A stretch of DNA of 54,473 nucleotides, taken from positions 1 through 54,473 of the forward strand of contig CADAZX010000019.1 of the NCBI GenBank assembly GCA_902792515.1, read 5' to 3'. The notes beneath the pieces were generated by a model. The model made no database searches, was not told the DNA's origin, and was given only the letters and a program-made list of their open reading frames with translations. This document shows, piece by piece, positions 26,084-34,922 of the stretch (position 1 is its first letter; every line of letters begins with the position of its first letter). The DNA comes from an uncultured Ruminococcus sp. (lineage in GTDB: Bacteria; Bacillota; Clostridia; UBA1212). The translations under genes were made by a program, and so were the position numbers.

Positions 26084-26110
26084 GGGCCGCTTTCGCGGCC
26101 CCTTTTCTTT
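26084..26110 (+). terminator. Terminator of the TraX gene
   Basis: GGGCCGC (26084-26090), loop TTTC, GCGGCCC (26095-26101), then CTTTTCTTTTC. A weaker T run on the other side may let it also serve the opposing DUF1292 gene. Confidence 0.85.
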
Positions 26111-26137
26111 TCTGCGTATTAACGCGCGCCGGGTACT

Positions 26138-26473
26138 CTAGTCGGCGAAGTCGTAGTCCTCCGCGTGGAGTTCCTTGAAAATCGCGTACACTGCCGCGAG
26201 CGCCTCTTCGTCGTCGGTTCCGACAAAAGTCTCCTCTTCGCTGTCCTCGTCGCCGGGAACGGCCTTCAGAATCACGAGCGATCCGTCGTCCTCCTCCTCG
26301 TCGAGCGGATAGAGAACCGCGTAGTTCTCTCCCTCGTACGGGATCATGTCCAGAAGCTGGAAATCAAATCCCACACCGTCGTCATCGTAAAGAGTCACAA
26401 TATCGTCAACGTCCTCGAAGCCCTCTTCCTCTTCTTCGAAAATCTCGTCATCATTTAAAAGTTCGTCTTTCAT
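26138..26473 (-). CDS. DUF1292 domain protein
   Basis: 111 residues, very acidic. The core DIVTLYDDDGVGFDFQLLDMIPYEGENYAVLYPLDEEEDDGSLVILKAVPGD (seen here as consecutive short motifs, about 24-75) is the DUF1292 pattern shared with YrzB of Bacillus. Function unknown; small cytoplasmic. It follows murG by about 40 bases and ends the minus-strand run that begins at iorA. Confidence 0.88.
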   Translation of the reverse strand: MKDELLNDDEIFEEEEEGFEDVDDIVTLYDDDGVGFDFQLLDMIPYEGENYAVLYPLDEEEDDGSLVILKAVPGDEDSEEETFVGTDDEEALAAVYAIFKELHAEDYDFAD

Positions 26474-26513
26474 TTTAATTAATCCCCTTTCTTTTTAAGT
26501 AAACGGCCGCGCG

Positions 26514-27632
26514 TCATGACGCACGCCCTGCTTTTTTGTTCTTTTTCGCGGCGCCACGCTCGGCAGCCTCTTCGATCAGTTCGAAAATCCTCTCCGTCGC
26601 GTTACTGAAGCCTGCTTCGCGCATCCTTTTCGCGTACTCTTCGCGCTCACCGAAGAGCTTGTCGACGGCCGCAAGGAACGTCTCGGGGGTGATGTTTTCC
26701 TCTTCGAGCTTGATCGCGAGCCCTCTCTTTACGAACGAGTCGGCGTTCAGGATCTGGTCGCCGCGGCTTGACTGCTTCGACAGCGGAATGATGACCATTG
26801 GCTTTGCCAGCGCCGCAAACTCGTGAATGGAGTTCGAACCGCCCCGCGTCACCACGATGTCTGTCGCCGCGAGAACGTCAGGCAGCTCCTTGCCGATGAA
26901 TTCGAACTGCTTGTACGAACCGGCGAAATCGGCCGTCCTCTCCGAATCCTCCACGTTGTCTTTGCCGCACATGTGAACGATATCGAACTTCGAGCACAGC
27001 GCCGCCAGATTGCCGCGGATAGTCTCGTTCACGAACCTTGCGCCCTTCGAGCCGCCCATTACTGCCAGCACCGGTTTCTCGCCGCTTAAACCGAGGAAAG
27101 CAAGTCCTCTCTCCCGGTCCCCTTCAAAGAGATCAGCTCTTATCGGCGCGCCGACGTAGAGCCCCTTGCCTTTTTCGATCGCCGCGGCGGTCTCCGGGAA
27201 CGTTGTCAGAACCTTCTCGGCAGTCCTTGCGATGATGCGGTTGGCAAGCCCCGGCGTTATGTCGGACTCGTGCGTCAGCACGGGTATCCTCATTCCCTTC
27301 GAGGACGTCACCACCGGAAGCGCAACGTAGCCGCCCTTCGAGAATATCACGTCAGGCTTAAGCTGCTTCAGTATCTTCCTGCACTCGAAGTTTCCCTTCG
27401 CCACCTTGAAAACGTCCTTGATGTTGTCGGTGGAGTGGTACCTTCTAAGCTTGCCGGTGTCGATCGCGTGGTACGTGACGTCAGGATAGCCGGCGAGAAT
27501 GTCCTGCTCGATTCCGCCCTTGCCGCCAATGTAGTGGATCTCGTAGCCTTTTTCCCTAAGATAAGGCAAAAGCGCAATGTTCGGCATCACGTGTCCGGCA
27601 GTGCCGCCGCCTGTTAAAACTATCTTTTTCAT
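26514..27632 (-). CDS. murG: UDP-N-acetylglucosamine--undecaprenyl-PP-MurNAc-pentapeptide transferase MurG
   Basis: Peripheral membrane GT28 enzyme that adds GlcNAc to lipid I, giving lipid II, the peptidoglycan precursor. 372 residues: N-terminal GGGTAGHVMPNIAL (lipid-binding glycine loop), HYIGGKGGIEQDIL, HESDITPGLANRI, the C-terminal GGSKGARFVNETIR donor loop and RGGSNSIHEFAALAKPMVIIPL, the UDP-GlcNAc binding stretch. Length is normal. Unusually it is outside an mur/fts cluster; it follows the ACT-domain gene by 7 bases and so is probably co-transcribed with the ior-paaK genes. Confidence 0.97.
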   Translation of the reverse strand: MKKIVLTGGGTAGHVMPNIALLPYLREKGYEIHYIGGKGGIEQDILAGYPDVTYHAIDTGKLRRYHSTDNIKDVFKVAKGNFECRKILKQLKPDVIFSKGGYVALPVVTSSKGMRIPVLTHESDITPGLANRIIARTAEKVLTTFPETAAAIEKGKGLYVGAPIRADLFEGDRERGLAFLGLSGEKPVLAVMGGSKGARFVNETIRGNLAALCSKFDIVHMCGKDNVEDSERTADFAGSYKQFEFIGKELPDVLAATDIVVTRGGSNSIHEFAALAKPMVIIPLSKQSSRGDQILNADSFVKRGLAIKLEEENITPETFLAAVDKLFGEREEYAKRMREAGFSNATERIFELIEEAAERGAAKKNKKAGRAS

Positions 27633-27639
27633 AAGAGGC

Positions 27640-28074
27640 TCACCTGATTCCGACGTCCTCTTCGGTTACGAGAGTGACGTTAATTCTCTTCAGTGTCTCA
27701 AGCGCCTTGCTGTTGTCGTTGACGCGGATTATGACGCGCGCGTGGTCGCCCTGCACCCCGACAAACGCGTAAATGTACTCGACGGAAATGCCGTCGTCCT
27801 CGATGGCGGAGAGAACTTTCGCGAGCGCGCCGGGCTCGTTCGGAATCTCGATCGCCAGAACGGTATTGATCTTTGTGACGAAGTTGGCCTCCTTCAGAAC
27901 CTTGACGGCCTTCTCGTTGTCGTCGGTGATCATTCTGAGCGCGCCGTACGACTCGGTGTCGGCTATGGAAAGCGCTCTTATGTCAATATTGTTGTCGGCG
28001 AGCAGCGACGTAACGTCGGCGATTCTGCCCTTTCTGTTCGCCAGAAAAACCGAAATCTGTTTAATGCCGGCCAT
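27640..28074 (-). CDS. ACT domain protein (tandem ACT)
   Basis: 144 residues composed of two ACT domains (about 4-68, QISVFLANRKGRIADVTSLLADNNIDIRALS; about 70-140, VLAIEIPNEPGALAKVLSAIEDDGISVEYIY). ACT domains bind amino acids and control enzymes. Two-ACT proteins of this type are regularly encoded next to phenylacetate-CoA ligase and indolepyruvate oxidoreductase genes, as here, suggesting a sensor for aromatic amino acids. The start was chosen because AAAGGAG precedes this ATG; an upstream in-frame start lacks such a site. The effector is inferred from context. Confidence 0.9.
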   Translation of the reverse strand: MAGIKQISVFLANRKGRIADVTSLLADNNIDIRALSIADTESYGALRMITDDNEKAVKVLKEANFVTKINTVLAIEIPNEPGALAKVLSAIEDDGISVEYIYAFVGVQGDHARVIIRVNDNSKALETLKRINVTLVTEEDVGIR

Positions 28075-28148
28075 TGCAGTCTCCTTTCTTGTGAAAAACA
28101 ATTGCTAAAAACTGTCCGCTTGCGTAAAAAGCGTTAAAGCAGCGTTCT

Positions 28149-29450
28149 CTAAATTTTCCTGGAATCGATAACGTGCTTAGCCTTGCCCTCGAATCTCGGC
28201 AGCGAGCCGGGTTCGGTGAGCTTGACCTTGACGTTGAGACCCAGAATACTGTTCAGTCTTGCCTTGATCCTCGCCTCGAGGTTGTTGATCTCACTGATCT
28301 TGTCGCTGAAGAACGCCTCGGTCATCTCGACCTGCACCTCCATCGTGTCGTGGTTGTCGACCCTGTCGACGTAGATCATATAGTAAGGAGCGGTGCCGCC
28401 GAACTCGATGAGAACCGTCTCGACCTGCGACGGGAACACGTTTACGCCGCGGATGATCAGCATGTCGTCTGAGCGTCCCGAAGGCTTCTCGATCCTCGCT
28501 GTCGTTCTGCCGCACTCGCACTTTTCGTAGTTGAGCCTCGAGATGTCGCGCGTTCTGTAGCGGATCAGCGGGAATCCCTGCTTTGTGAGCGTTGTGAAAA
28601 CGAGCTCTCCGGGCTCGCCGGGCGCGACCGGCTCGCCTGTCTCCGGGTTGATCACTTCGACAATAAAATGGTCCTCCTGCACGTGCATTCCCTTGCGGAG
28701 GCTGCACTCGCAGGCGACGCCCGGTCCCATAACCTCGCTGAGTCCGTAGATGTCGCAGGCGATAATTCCAAGCTTCTCCTCAAGGCTCGCCCTCATCGCC
28801 TCGCTCCACGGCTCGGCTCCGAAAACGCCTACCTTTAGGGAAATTTCCTCGGGGGTAAGGCCCTTCTTCGCAAGCTCCTCGGCAAGGAAGAGCGCGTACG
28901 AAGGCGTGCAGCAGATCGCGTCGGGTCTAAAGTCCTCGATAAGAGTTACCTGCCTCGCGGTGTTGCCCGAAGACGCCGGAACGACGGCGGCACCGAGCTT
29001 TTCGGCTCCGTTGTGGATACCGAGGCCGCCGGTGAACAGTCCGTAGCCGTACGCGATGTGGATTATCGATCTGCCGGTGATTCCGCAGCTGACGAGTCCC
29101 CTCGCGACGCACTCGGCCCAAGTGTCGAGATCCCGCGCCGTGTAGCCGACTACTGTCTGCTTGCCAGTGGTTCCCGAGGAGGCGTGGATGCGGTTGATCT
29201 CGGAGAGCGGGACGGCGAACATTCCGAACGGATACGAGTCGCGCAAATCCGTCTTGAGCGTGAACGGCAGCTTCGTGATGTCGTCGACCGTGCGGATGTC
29301 GCCCGGTTCGATGCCTATGTCCTCCATTTTCTTTCTGTAGAGGGGGACGTTGTTGTAGATTCTGTCGACCAGCTTTTCGAGCCTTCTCGACTGGAGCACA
29401 CGCAGCTCGTCGCGCGGCATGCACTCAAAGTGTTCATTCCAGTAATTCAT
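28149..29450 (-). CDS. paaK: Phenylacetate-CoA ligase
   Basis: Activates phenylacetate or related aryl acids to the CoA thioester with ATP. 433 residues, typical length. It has the adenylate-forming motif HASSGTTGKQTVVGYT (about 90-105), IYGLSEVMGPGVACEC (about 235-250), and the hinge and C-terminal domain with RSDDMLIIRGVNVFPSQVE. In anaerobes such genes beside iorAB may work with the aryl-acetyl-CoA made from aromatic amino acids, generating ATP in reverse, or activate external aryl acids; direction cannot be decided here. It follows iorB by 17 bases. Confidence 0.95.
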   Translation of the reverse strand: MNYWNEHFECMPRDELRVLQSRRLEKLVDRIYNNVPLYRKKMEDIGIEPGDIRTVDDITKLPFTLKTDLRDSYPFGMFAVPLSEINRIHASSGTTGKQTVVGYTARDLDTWAECVARGLVSCGITGRSIIHIAYGYGLFTGGLGIHNGAEKLGAAVVPASSGNTARQVTLIEDFRPDAICCTPSYALFLAEELAKKGLTPEEISLKVGVFGAEPWSEAMRASLEEKLGIIACDIYGLSEVMGPGVACECSLRKGMHVQEDHFIVEVINPETGEPVAPGEPGELVFTTLTKQGFPLIRYRTRDISRLNYEKCECGRTTARIEKPSGRSDDMLIIRGVNVFPSQVETVLIEFGGTAPYYMIYVDRVDNHDTMEVQVEMTEAFFSDKISEINNLEARIKARLNSILGLNVKVKLTEPGSLPRFEGKAKHVIDSRKI

Positions 29451-29467
29451 ACTTCACCTAAAAACAA

Positions 29468-30055
29468 TCAGAAGTCAATGGAGGCGCCCGCTGCGAACGC
29501 TTTTTCGTTCATTTCAAGGAATTTCGGCGCGACCGTCATACGGAGCGCCCGGCTCCAGATATCAGGTGTGATGTCGTCGATCATGCGCGAAAGGACGCCG
29601 CACAGAATTATATTCACGGTCTTTACGGACCCCTGCGCCTCAGCCGCCTTGAGAGCGTCAAAGTGGATGACCTTCGCGTCGGACTTTTCGAGCGCTTCAA
29701 TGACGTTGTCAGGGTACACGGCGTCGCCCAGAACAACGCTCATCGGTTCGATCTTCTGCTCGGATGTGATCACGGTGCCGCCCTTTTTAAGATAAGGAAG
29801 CCACCTCACCGCCTCGACCTGCTCGAACGAGAGCATCACGTCCGCCTCGCCCAGATCGATCACGGGCGAAAACACCTCGTCGCCCATTTTAACGCACGTC
29901 ACGACGCTGCCGCCTCTCTGCGACATCCCGTGGACCTCGGAGACCTTAACGTCTCTGCCCGCGAGCCTCGCCGCCATGCCGATGAATTTTGAGGCCAGAA
30001 GCGTTCCCTGTCCGCCGACGCCGACTATCAAAATGTTAAGTTTCTTGCTTTCCAT
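29468..30055 (-). CDS. iorB: Indolepyruvate oxidoreductase, beta subunit
   Basis: Small subunit of the heterodimeric indolepyruvate:ferredoxin oxidoreductase. 195 residues of the gamma-domain type: LNILIVGVGGQGTLLASKFIG near the N-terminus, EVHGMSQRGGSVVTCVKMG (about 40-58) and the acidic ADVMLSFEQVEAVRW region. The enzyme converts aryl pyruvates plus CoA to aryl-acetyl-CoA, CO2 and reduced ferredoxin. It is 15 bases from iorA and 17 from paaK. Confidence 0.95.
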   Translation of the reverse strand: MESKKLNILIVGVGGQGTLLASKFIGMAARLAGRDVKVSEVHGMSQRGGSVVTCVKMGDEVFSPVIDLGEADVMLSFEQVEAVRWLPYLKKGGTVITSEQKIEPMSVVLGDAVYPDNVIEALEKSDAKVIHFDALKAAEAQGSVKTVNIILCGVLSRMIDDITPDIWSRALRMTVAPKFLEMNEKAFAAGASIDF

Positions 30056-30070
30056 TTTCGCACCTCCGGA

Positions 30071-31852
30071 TTATTTGCCGATCGCGCCCTTCGGGCACAT
30101 TCCGAAGCAGAGACCGCATCCCACGCACTGGGACGAGTCGATAATGACGCTTCCGTCGCTCTTCCTGTTGATCGCGGGGCAGCCGAGACGCATGCACGAG
30201 CCGCATTTTATGCACTTTTCCGTGTCGATGTGCGCCGGTCCGCCGTAGTTGACGTACTTGAGAAGCGCGCAGGGTCGCTGGGCGATAATTACGCTCGGGT
30301 TGTCGCGCGACACGGCCCCAAGGATCGCCTCGCGGAGCGCCTTCATGTCAAACGGGTCGACGACAGTCACGTCGTCGATTCCGATCGCGTTCGCGAGCTT
30401 GACAAGGTCCGTGGCGACCGTTTTTTCGTTCCTGATCGTGAAGCCCATCGCCGGGTTCTGCTGGTGGCCCGTCATTCCCGTGATCGAGTTGTCGAGAATG
30501 ATAGTCGTCGAATTTCCCTTGTTATAGGCAACATCTATAAGCGACGTGATGCCCGAGTGGATAAACGTGGAGTCGCCTATCACCGCGACCGTCTTCAGTT
30601 TGTCGGCATCTTCGTCGATTTCCATCGCCTTCGTCATGCCGTGCGCCATACTGACGGACGCGCCCATGCAGACGACAGTGTCGATTCCGAAGTAAGGCGC
30701 CTGCGCTCCCATCGAGTAGCAGCCGATGTCGCCGCAAACCCTGAGCTTGAGCTTCGAGAGCACGTAAAAGACGGCTCTGTGAGGGCAGCCAGCGCAGAAA
30801 ACCGGAGGTCTGGCCGGAACCTTCACCTCTTCGCCAGCCGTCGCGCTCTTTGGTTCCTCGCCGAAGTACGCTCTCCTGATAGCGGCCGTTCCGAGCTCTC
30901 CCCTGTTCGAAAAATATTTCTTTCCCGAGACATCGAGGCCGAGCATTCTGACGTAGTTCTCGATGAACGGCTCGAGCTCCTCGATAACGATAAGCTCGCC
31001 TACGTTCGTGGCGAATTCGCGGATCAGCTTTTCGGGAAGCGGGTACGTGAGGCCGAGCTTCAGAAACGACGCATCCGGAAACACTTCGCGCGCGTACTGG
31101 TAGCAGATTCCCGACGTGATTATGCCGGGTTTGGCGCCGCTGTCCTCAGCGTAGACGACCCTGTTCGGGATCGTGAGATCTTCCGTGATTTCGCCTGAGG
31201 AGAGCTTAGCGAGCCTCTCCTGTCTCTCGTCGACGACAACGTGGCGCTTTTTGGCCATCGCCGGCATCATCGCGTACTTCCAGACGTTCTTTTCGTACTT
31301 TTTCGTAACTTTGGTGCGTTCGGAAAGCGTAACGAGGCTTCTCTGGTGAGCCACTCTCGTAGTAAGTCTTAAAATGACCGGCGTGTCGAGCTTCTCGCTG
31401 ATCTCAAACGCGAGCTTCGTGAACTCGATGCACTCGCGGCTGTCGGACGGTTCGAGAACGGGAACGTGCGCCGACGCGGCGTGAAAACGCGTGTCCTGCT
31501 CGTTCTGGGAGCTGAACATTCCCGGGTCGTCCGCCACAACGAAAACCACGCCCGCGTTCACGCCCGTGTACGAGCACGTAAACAGCGGATCGGCGGCAAC
31601 GTTGAGTCCTACGTGCTTCATGCAGCACATCGACCGTACGCCCGCAATAGCGCTTCCTATCGCGACCTCGGCGGCAACCTTTTCGTTCGGCGCCCACTCG
31701 CAGTACACCTCTTCGGCGCTGAATTTGGCGATCGTTTCGGTAATCTCCGTGCTCGGAGTGCCCGGGTAGCTTGACACGACGCCAACTCCCGCCTCATACG
31801 CACCTCTCGCAACGGCCTCGTTTCCGAGCAATAATTCCATCAATTTTTCCAT
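30071..31852 (-). CDS. iorA: Indolepyruvate ferredoxin oxidoreductase, alpha subunit
   Basis: Catalytic subunit for the oxidative decarboxylation of aryl pyruvates derived from Trp, Phe and Tyr. 593 residues: a pyrimidine-binding half (about 1-180; VVSSYPGTPSTEI, MKHVGLNVAADPLF), a middle domain, a thiamine-diphosphate half (CAGCPHRAVFYVL, GDIGCYSMG, GDSTFIHSGI followed by IILDNSITGMTGHQ that binds Mg2+), and at the C-terminus two [4Fe-4S] ferredoxin motifs (CIKCGSCMRLGCPA and CVGCGLCFGMCPKGA). First gene of iorA-iorB-paaK-ACT-murG-DUF1292, all with short gaps. The module links amino-acid fermentation to ferredoxin reduction. Confidence 0.97.
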   Translation of the reverse strand: MEKLMELLLGNEAVARGAYEAGVGVVSSYPGTPSTEITETIAKFSAEEVYCEWAPNEKVAAEVAIGSAIAGVRSMCCMKHVGLNVAADPLFTCSYTGVNAGVVFVVADDPGMFSSQNEQDTRFHAASAHVPVLEPSDSRECIEFTKLAFEISEKLDTPVILRLTTRVAHQRSLVTLSERTKVTKKYEKNVWKYAMMPAMAKKRHVVVDERQERLAKLSSGEITEDLTIPNRVVYAEDSGAKPGIITSGICYQYAREVFPDASFLKLGLTYPLPEKLIREFATNVGELIVIEELEPFIENYVRMLGLDVSGKKYFSNRGELGTAAIRRAYFGEEPKSATAGEEVKVPARPPVFCAGCPHRAVFYVLSKLKLRVCGDIGCYSMGAQAPYFGIDTVVCMGASVSMAHGMTKAMEIDEDADKLKTVAVIGDSTFIHSGITSLIDVAYNKGNSTTIILDNSITGMTGHQQNPAMGFTIRNEKTVATDLVKLANAIGIDDVTVVDPFDMKALREAILGAVSRDNPSVIIAQRPCALLKYVNYGGPAHIDTEKCIKCGSCMRLGCPAINRKSDGSVIIDSSQCVGCGLCFGMCPKGAIGK

Positions 31853-31898
31853 ACTAATTCTCCGGTATAATCACTTTTTATTTCAAAAAGAACCGTTT

Positions 31899-33392
31899 TT
31901 AATAAATCGTCTCGTCCTCAACGGACGGCTCTCCGGGAATATCATTCCCGTCCTCAAAGGCTTGGTCCTCCGCGGCTTTGTCCTCCGGACCTTCCGCTTT
32001 CGCTTCCGGCTCCGCCTCTTTGTCAGCGCGAGCCGCTGCGCTTTCCACAGGTGTTATCTCCTCGCTTATATTCTCCGCCCGGATCTCCTTAACTATTTCC
32101 CGCACCGCACGCTTCGATTTGGCGAGCTTCTCAGCCTTGCCGTACGCCTTCATTATAAGCTTGTGGAGGGGCTTTTCGAAGAGGTACGTTATAAGAGCCG
32201 CCAGCGCGATCGACGCCGCCCAGATTATCAAGGTGTACTTCCACTGCCACGTCCTGCCCGCGTCCTGCTGCGGTCTTCCCGACTCGACGTCCCAGAAGGG
32301 TATCTTCCATTCCTTGAACTTGACCGCGATCACCTGGTGCCAGATGTAGAGGTTGAAGCTGATCGCCGCCAGGAAGCGCGTCACGGGGTTTGAAAACACC
32401 GCCCTGAACCAGTTGAATGAAAAGCTCGCGCCAATAATGAACGCCACGAAAAGGAGCGACAGTCCGAACCTGTTCTGAACCTGCCAGAACTGGCCCGTTT
32501 TCGACGTCGCTAGGCCGTACTTGACGGCCAGCCGTATAAAGTAGAGCGAAAACAGCGCCAGGAACGTGAAAAACAGTCCGGTGTATTTGTTCTGCTTTAG
32601 TTTTTTCGCCAGCGCCGCTATGAAAAGCGCCGCCATCATTCCGTTCGCGAAAACGCACAGGAACGTCGGGAACTGGTTGATGTAGAACCCCAGGTCGTCC
32701 TGATGCTTCATTATCACGGCCAGGTAGTAGACAAGCGAGCAGCCGTTCATGCCCAGCCACGTAAACACCGGCGCCTTTGTGAAAAGGTACGCGAGCAGCG
32801 GGAATATCAGGTAAAACGCCATCTCGACGCCAACGGTCCACAGAACGCCGTTGTACCTCGTGTAAAGGTAAGTCGACCTGTCCGCCATGTGCGTGAACGT
32901 CAGATGGGAAATCAGGTCCCTGAGATACGCCGCCTTCGGTTCAAACGATCCGTAGTCCGCGACTCTCACGAAAAACGCGACAAACACCGCGATGCACAGG
33001 TAGTACGAGGGAAATATCCGCGCCACCCTTTTTACGTAGAACTTCCCGGCCGGCGGCAGTTTTCTCTTCGCTCCGCCTTTAAAAGCGTCCGCTAACGACT
33101 CCGGGTTGTCCGTCATCACGTCCGCGTACGGCAGGAACAAACAAAGTCCGGTGAGCAGTATCATCATGTCGACCCAGACGTAGCCTGTCGAAAAGATCCA
33201 GTTCATTCCGCAGTCGGCGATGCCGATCTTCTGCAGAATGTCGCTCTTGTAGAGGTCCCAGAGCCACGACTGCTGCCAGAAGTGGAAGCCGCAGACAAGC
33301 ATAACGGAAAACGCCCGGACGCCGTCCAGAACGCCTATGTGCTTTATATCCGTTTCCGCCGTCGCGAAGAACGCGTCCCTGAACCTTTTCAT
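31899..33392 (-). CDS. Acyltransferase family 3 membrane protein (OafA/YrhL type)
   Basis: 497 residues. The N-terminal HIGVLDGVRAFSVMLVCGFHFWQQSW carries the conserved Arg and His of the acyltransferase-3 family, followed by about ten membrane helices and the RVARIFPSYYLCI and YNGVLWTVGVEMAFYLIFPLL motifs. A highly acidic Glu/Ala-rich tail of about 70 residues lies on the C-terminal side. Such enzymes O-acylate surface sugars or peptidoglycan; the SGNH domain of OatA-type proteins is absent. Its target cannot be told from the neighbours (iorA and a small alarmone synthetase). Confidence 0.9.
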   Translation of the reverse strand: MKRFRDAFFATAETDIKHIGVLDGVRAFSVMLVCGFHFWQQSWLWDLYKSDILQKIGIADCGMNWIFSTGYVWVDMMILLTGLCLFLPYADVMTDNPESLADAFKGGAKRKLPPAGKFYVKRVARIFPSYYLCIAVFVAFFVRVADYGSFEPKAAYLRDLISHLTFTHMADRSTYLYTRYNGVLWTVGVEMAFYLIFPLLAYLFTKAPVFTWLGMNGCSLVYYLAVIMKHQDDLGFYINQFPTFLCVFANGMMAALFIAALAKKLKQNKYTGLFFTFLALFSLYFIRLAVKYGLATSKTGQFWQVQNRFGLSLLFVAFIIGASFSFNWFRAVFSNPVTRFLAAISFNLYIWHQVIAVKFKEWKIPFWDVESGRPQQDAGRTWQWKYTLIIWAASIALAALITYLFEKPLHKLIMKAYGKAEKLAKSKRAVREIVKEIRAENISEEITPVESAAARADKEAEPEAKAEGPEDKAAEDQAFEDGNDIPGEPSVEDETIY

Positions 33393-33414
33393 TGCTTTTT
33401 AAGCTTCTCCCTTG

Positions 33415-34125
33415 TCAAAGTTCGAGCACTTTTCTGTGGATCTCCTCCATTTCCCTGTCGATATCCGCGATCTTTTCGGCCTCGGCAAGCATTTCCGCCG
33501 CGATCTCGTCGGGGATCTCCCTGTTTTTCTTGTAGCGGAGATCGTGCTCGAGGCTTGCCCACACGTCCATCGCGACCGTTCTCAGCTGAACCTCGCAAAG
33601 CACGTTTTCGGTGTGATCGGACATGAATATCGGCACGCTCACGTCGAGGTGGAGGCTTCTGTAGCCGTTGTAGTTGGGCTCTTTGATGTAGTCCTGCCTG
33701 CTGATGAGCGTTATGTCCTTCTGCTGCAGAAACATGTCGGAAACCGCGTACACGTCGTCTATGTAGCAGCACACCACCCTGACGCCCGCGATGTCGTTGA
33801 TATTTCTCTTCGCCGACGCAACGCTCAGTTCGGCGCCCTTCCTCAGAAGCTTGCCTGCGATGCTTTTAACGCTCTTGAGCCGTCCCTCGATGTGGTGGAT
33901 CGGATTTCTCTCGTATTTCAGATTGAACTCCCCGTTGAGGATCTCGAACCTCATCTGAAGGAGCCTTATCGCGGAGTTGTAGACGTGCTGCATCTCGCGG
34001 ATCTCTTCGCCGTGGGCCAGAAGAATGTTTTCGGCCTCCTCCTGACGCCTCTCCGCGTCTATTGTTTTATCGTTTTTCCTGTAAATACCTGCCGCGGAAA
34101 ACGAATCTGATTTTGAATCTCGCAT
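33415..34125 (-). CDS. Small alarmone synthetase (RelP/RelQ-type GTP pyrophosphokinase)
   Basis: Makes (p)ppGpp from ATP and GDP or GTP. 236 residues with only the synthetase domain: a helical N-terminus, RNPIHHIEGRLKSVKSIAGKL, INDIAGVRVVCCYIDDVY (about 113-130), the DYIKEPNYNGYRSLHL G-loop region, and VLCEVQLRTVAMDVWASLEHDLRYK (about 182-206). There is no HD hydrolase domain and no TGS or ACT regulatory region, as expected for small alarmone synthetases, which react to cell-wall and other stress through expression. It has its own good promoter. A Lys/Glu-rich C-terminal helix matches RelP/RelQ tetramer proteins. Confidence 0.93.
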   Translation of the reverse strand: MRDSKSDSFSAAGIYRKNDKTIDAERRQEEAENILLAHGEEIREMQHVYNSAIRLLQMRFEILNGEFNLKYERNPIHHIEGRLKSVKSIAGKLLRKGAELSVASAKRNINDIAGVRVVCCYIDDVYAVSDMFLQQKDITLISRQDYIKEPNYNGYRSLHLDVSVPIFMSDHTENVLCEVQLRTVAMDVWASLEHDLRYKKNREIPDEIAAEMLAEAEKIADIDREMEEIHRKVLEL

Positions 34126-34157
34126 GGTGTCTCCTCGTAGCGATTATATACACTTTT

Positions 34158-34187
34158 ATTATACACCCAAACCGGGGCGAATATCAA
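34158..34187 (-). promoter_or_regulatory. Promoter of the small alarmone synthetase gene
   Basis: TTGATA (34182-34187), 18-base spacer, TATAAT (34158-34163) on the minus strand. Confidence 0.7.
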
Positions 34188-34337
34188 GGAAGCGAAACGT
34201 TTTTTCACGTTTTTTCGCGTTTATTCGCGTGCTTTTTTAAATTTGCGCGCGCATGCGCGAATTGATAAGCAAGAAATCTCCGCAGGAATCACCAATATGC
34301 GAAAAGGCGTCAAAAGGCGTCAGGCGGGCGTTCGATA

Positions 34338-34366
34338 TTGCCGCGTGAAGGTCATTGTGATATAAT
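34338..34366 (+). promoter_or_regulatory. Promoter of the ASRT-family gene
   Basis: TTGCCG (34338-34343), 17-base spacer, consensus TATAAT (34361-34366) with TGA directly upstream. The start codon at 34452 follows about 80 bases later. Confidence 0.65.
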
Positions 34367-34451
34367 GATAAAAATTGGACCGCGGCGCGGCCGGATCGCG
34401 AAAACGGTCCGTTCATCGCGGCGAAAACGGTTCGTTTCAAGGAGGTTTATT

Positions 34452-34826
34452 ATGAGCAAAAAAGGCAGCGGAAAACGCACATGGTTCATTCCCGACGCAT
34501 TTTTTCCCGAAAAGGACAACGGCGACTACGTAAGCCATGAGGCGGTTTGCGTTCTCAACACGGGCGACGTAGACGCGGAGATCAAGATCACTCTCTATTT
34601 TGAAAACCGTGAGCCCGAAGGCGGGTTTACGGCGGTCTGCGGCGCAAGGCGCACCAACCACATCAGGATGGACAAGATCGTCGGCGAAGGCGGCAAAAAA
34701 GTTCCCCGCGGCGTTCCCTACGCGATGCTGATCGAGAGTAGCGCTCCTATCGTCTGCCAGTACTCAAGGTGCGACACGACTCAGAGCGAGCTCAGCTTTA
34801 TGGGCCTTCTGGCGTACGGCGGCTGA
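34452..34826 (+). CDS. Sensory rhodopsin transducer-like (ASRT family) protein
   Basis: 124 residues matching the Anabaena sensory rhodopsin transducer family along the whole length: KRTWFIPDAFFPEK, YVSHEAVCVLNTGDVDAEIKITLYFENREP, RTNHIRMDKI, PRGVPYAMLIESSAPIVCQYSRCDTTQSEL. The Anabaena protein forms a beta-sandwich tetramer that couples a photoreceptor to gene control, but most relatives are in bacteria without rhodopsins and may bind sugars. No rhodopsin gene is in the window. The start with AAGGAGG seven bases upstream is clearly preferred over an earlier in-frame ATG at 34338, which lies in the promoter. It is followed by DUF4364, about 100 bases on. Confidence 0.9.
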   Translation: MSKKGSGKRTWFIPDAFFPEKDNGDYVSHEAVCVLNTGDVDAEIKITLYFENREPEGGFTAVCGARRTNHIRMDKIVGEGGKKVPRGVPYAMLIESSAPIVCQYSRCDTTQSELSFMGLLAYGG

Positions 34827-34922
34827 TTATTAACGGCATCATATCCGGCAGTTCGTTTGCGGATTTAACCGCTCTACCGCCTGCCCGGCGATATTCACTT
34901 TTCCCCTAAAAAGAGGCGTTTT

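Noticed and set aside
34338..34451. Earlier in-frame ATG of the ASRT-family gene
   Set aside because: It lies in the promoter itself and lacks a Shine-Dalgarno site, while the ATG at 34452 has a perfect one.
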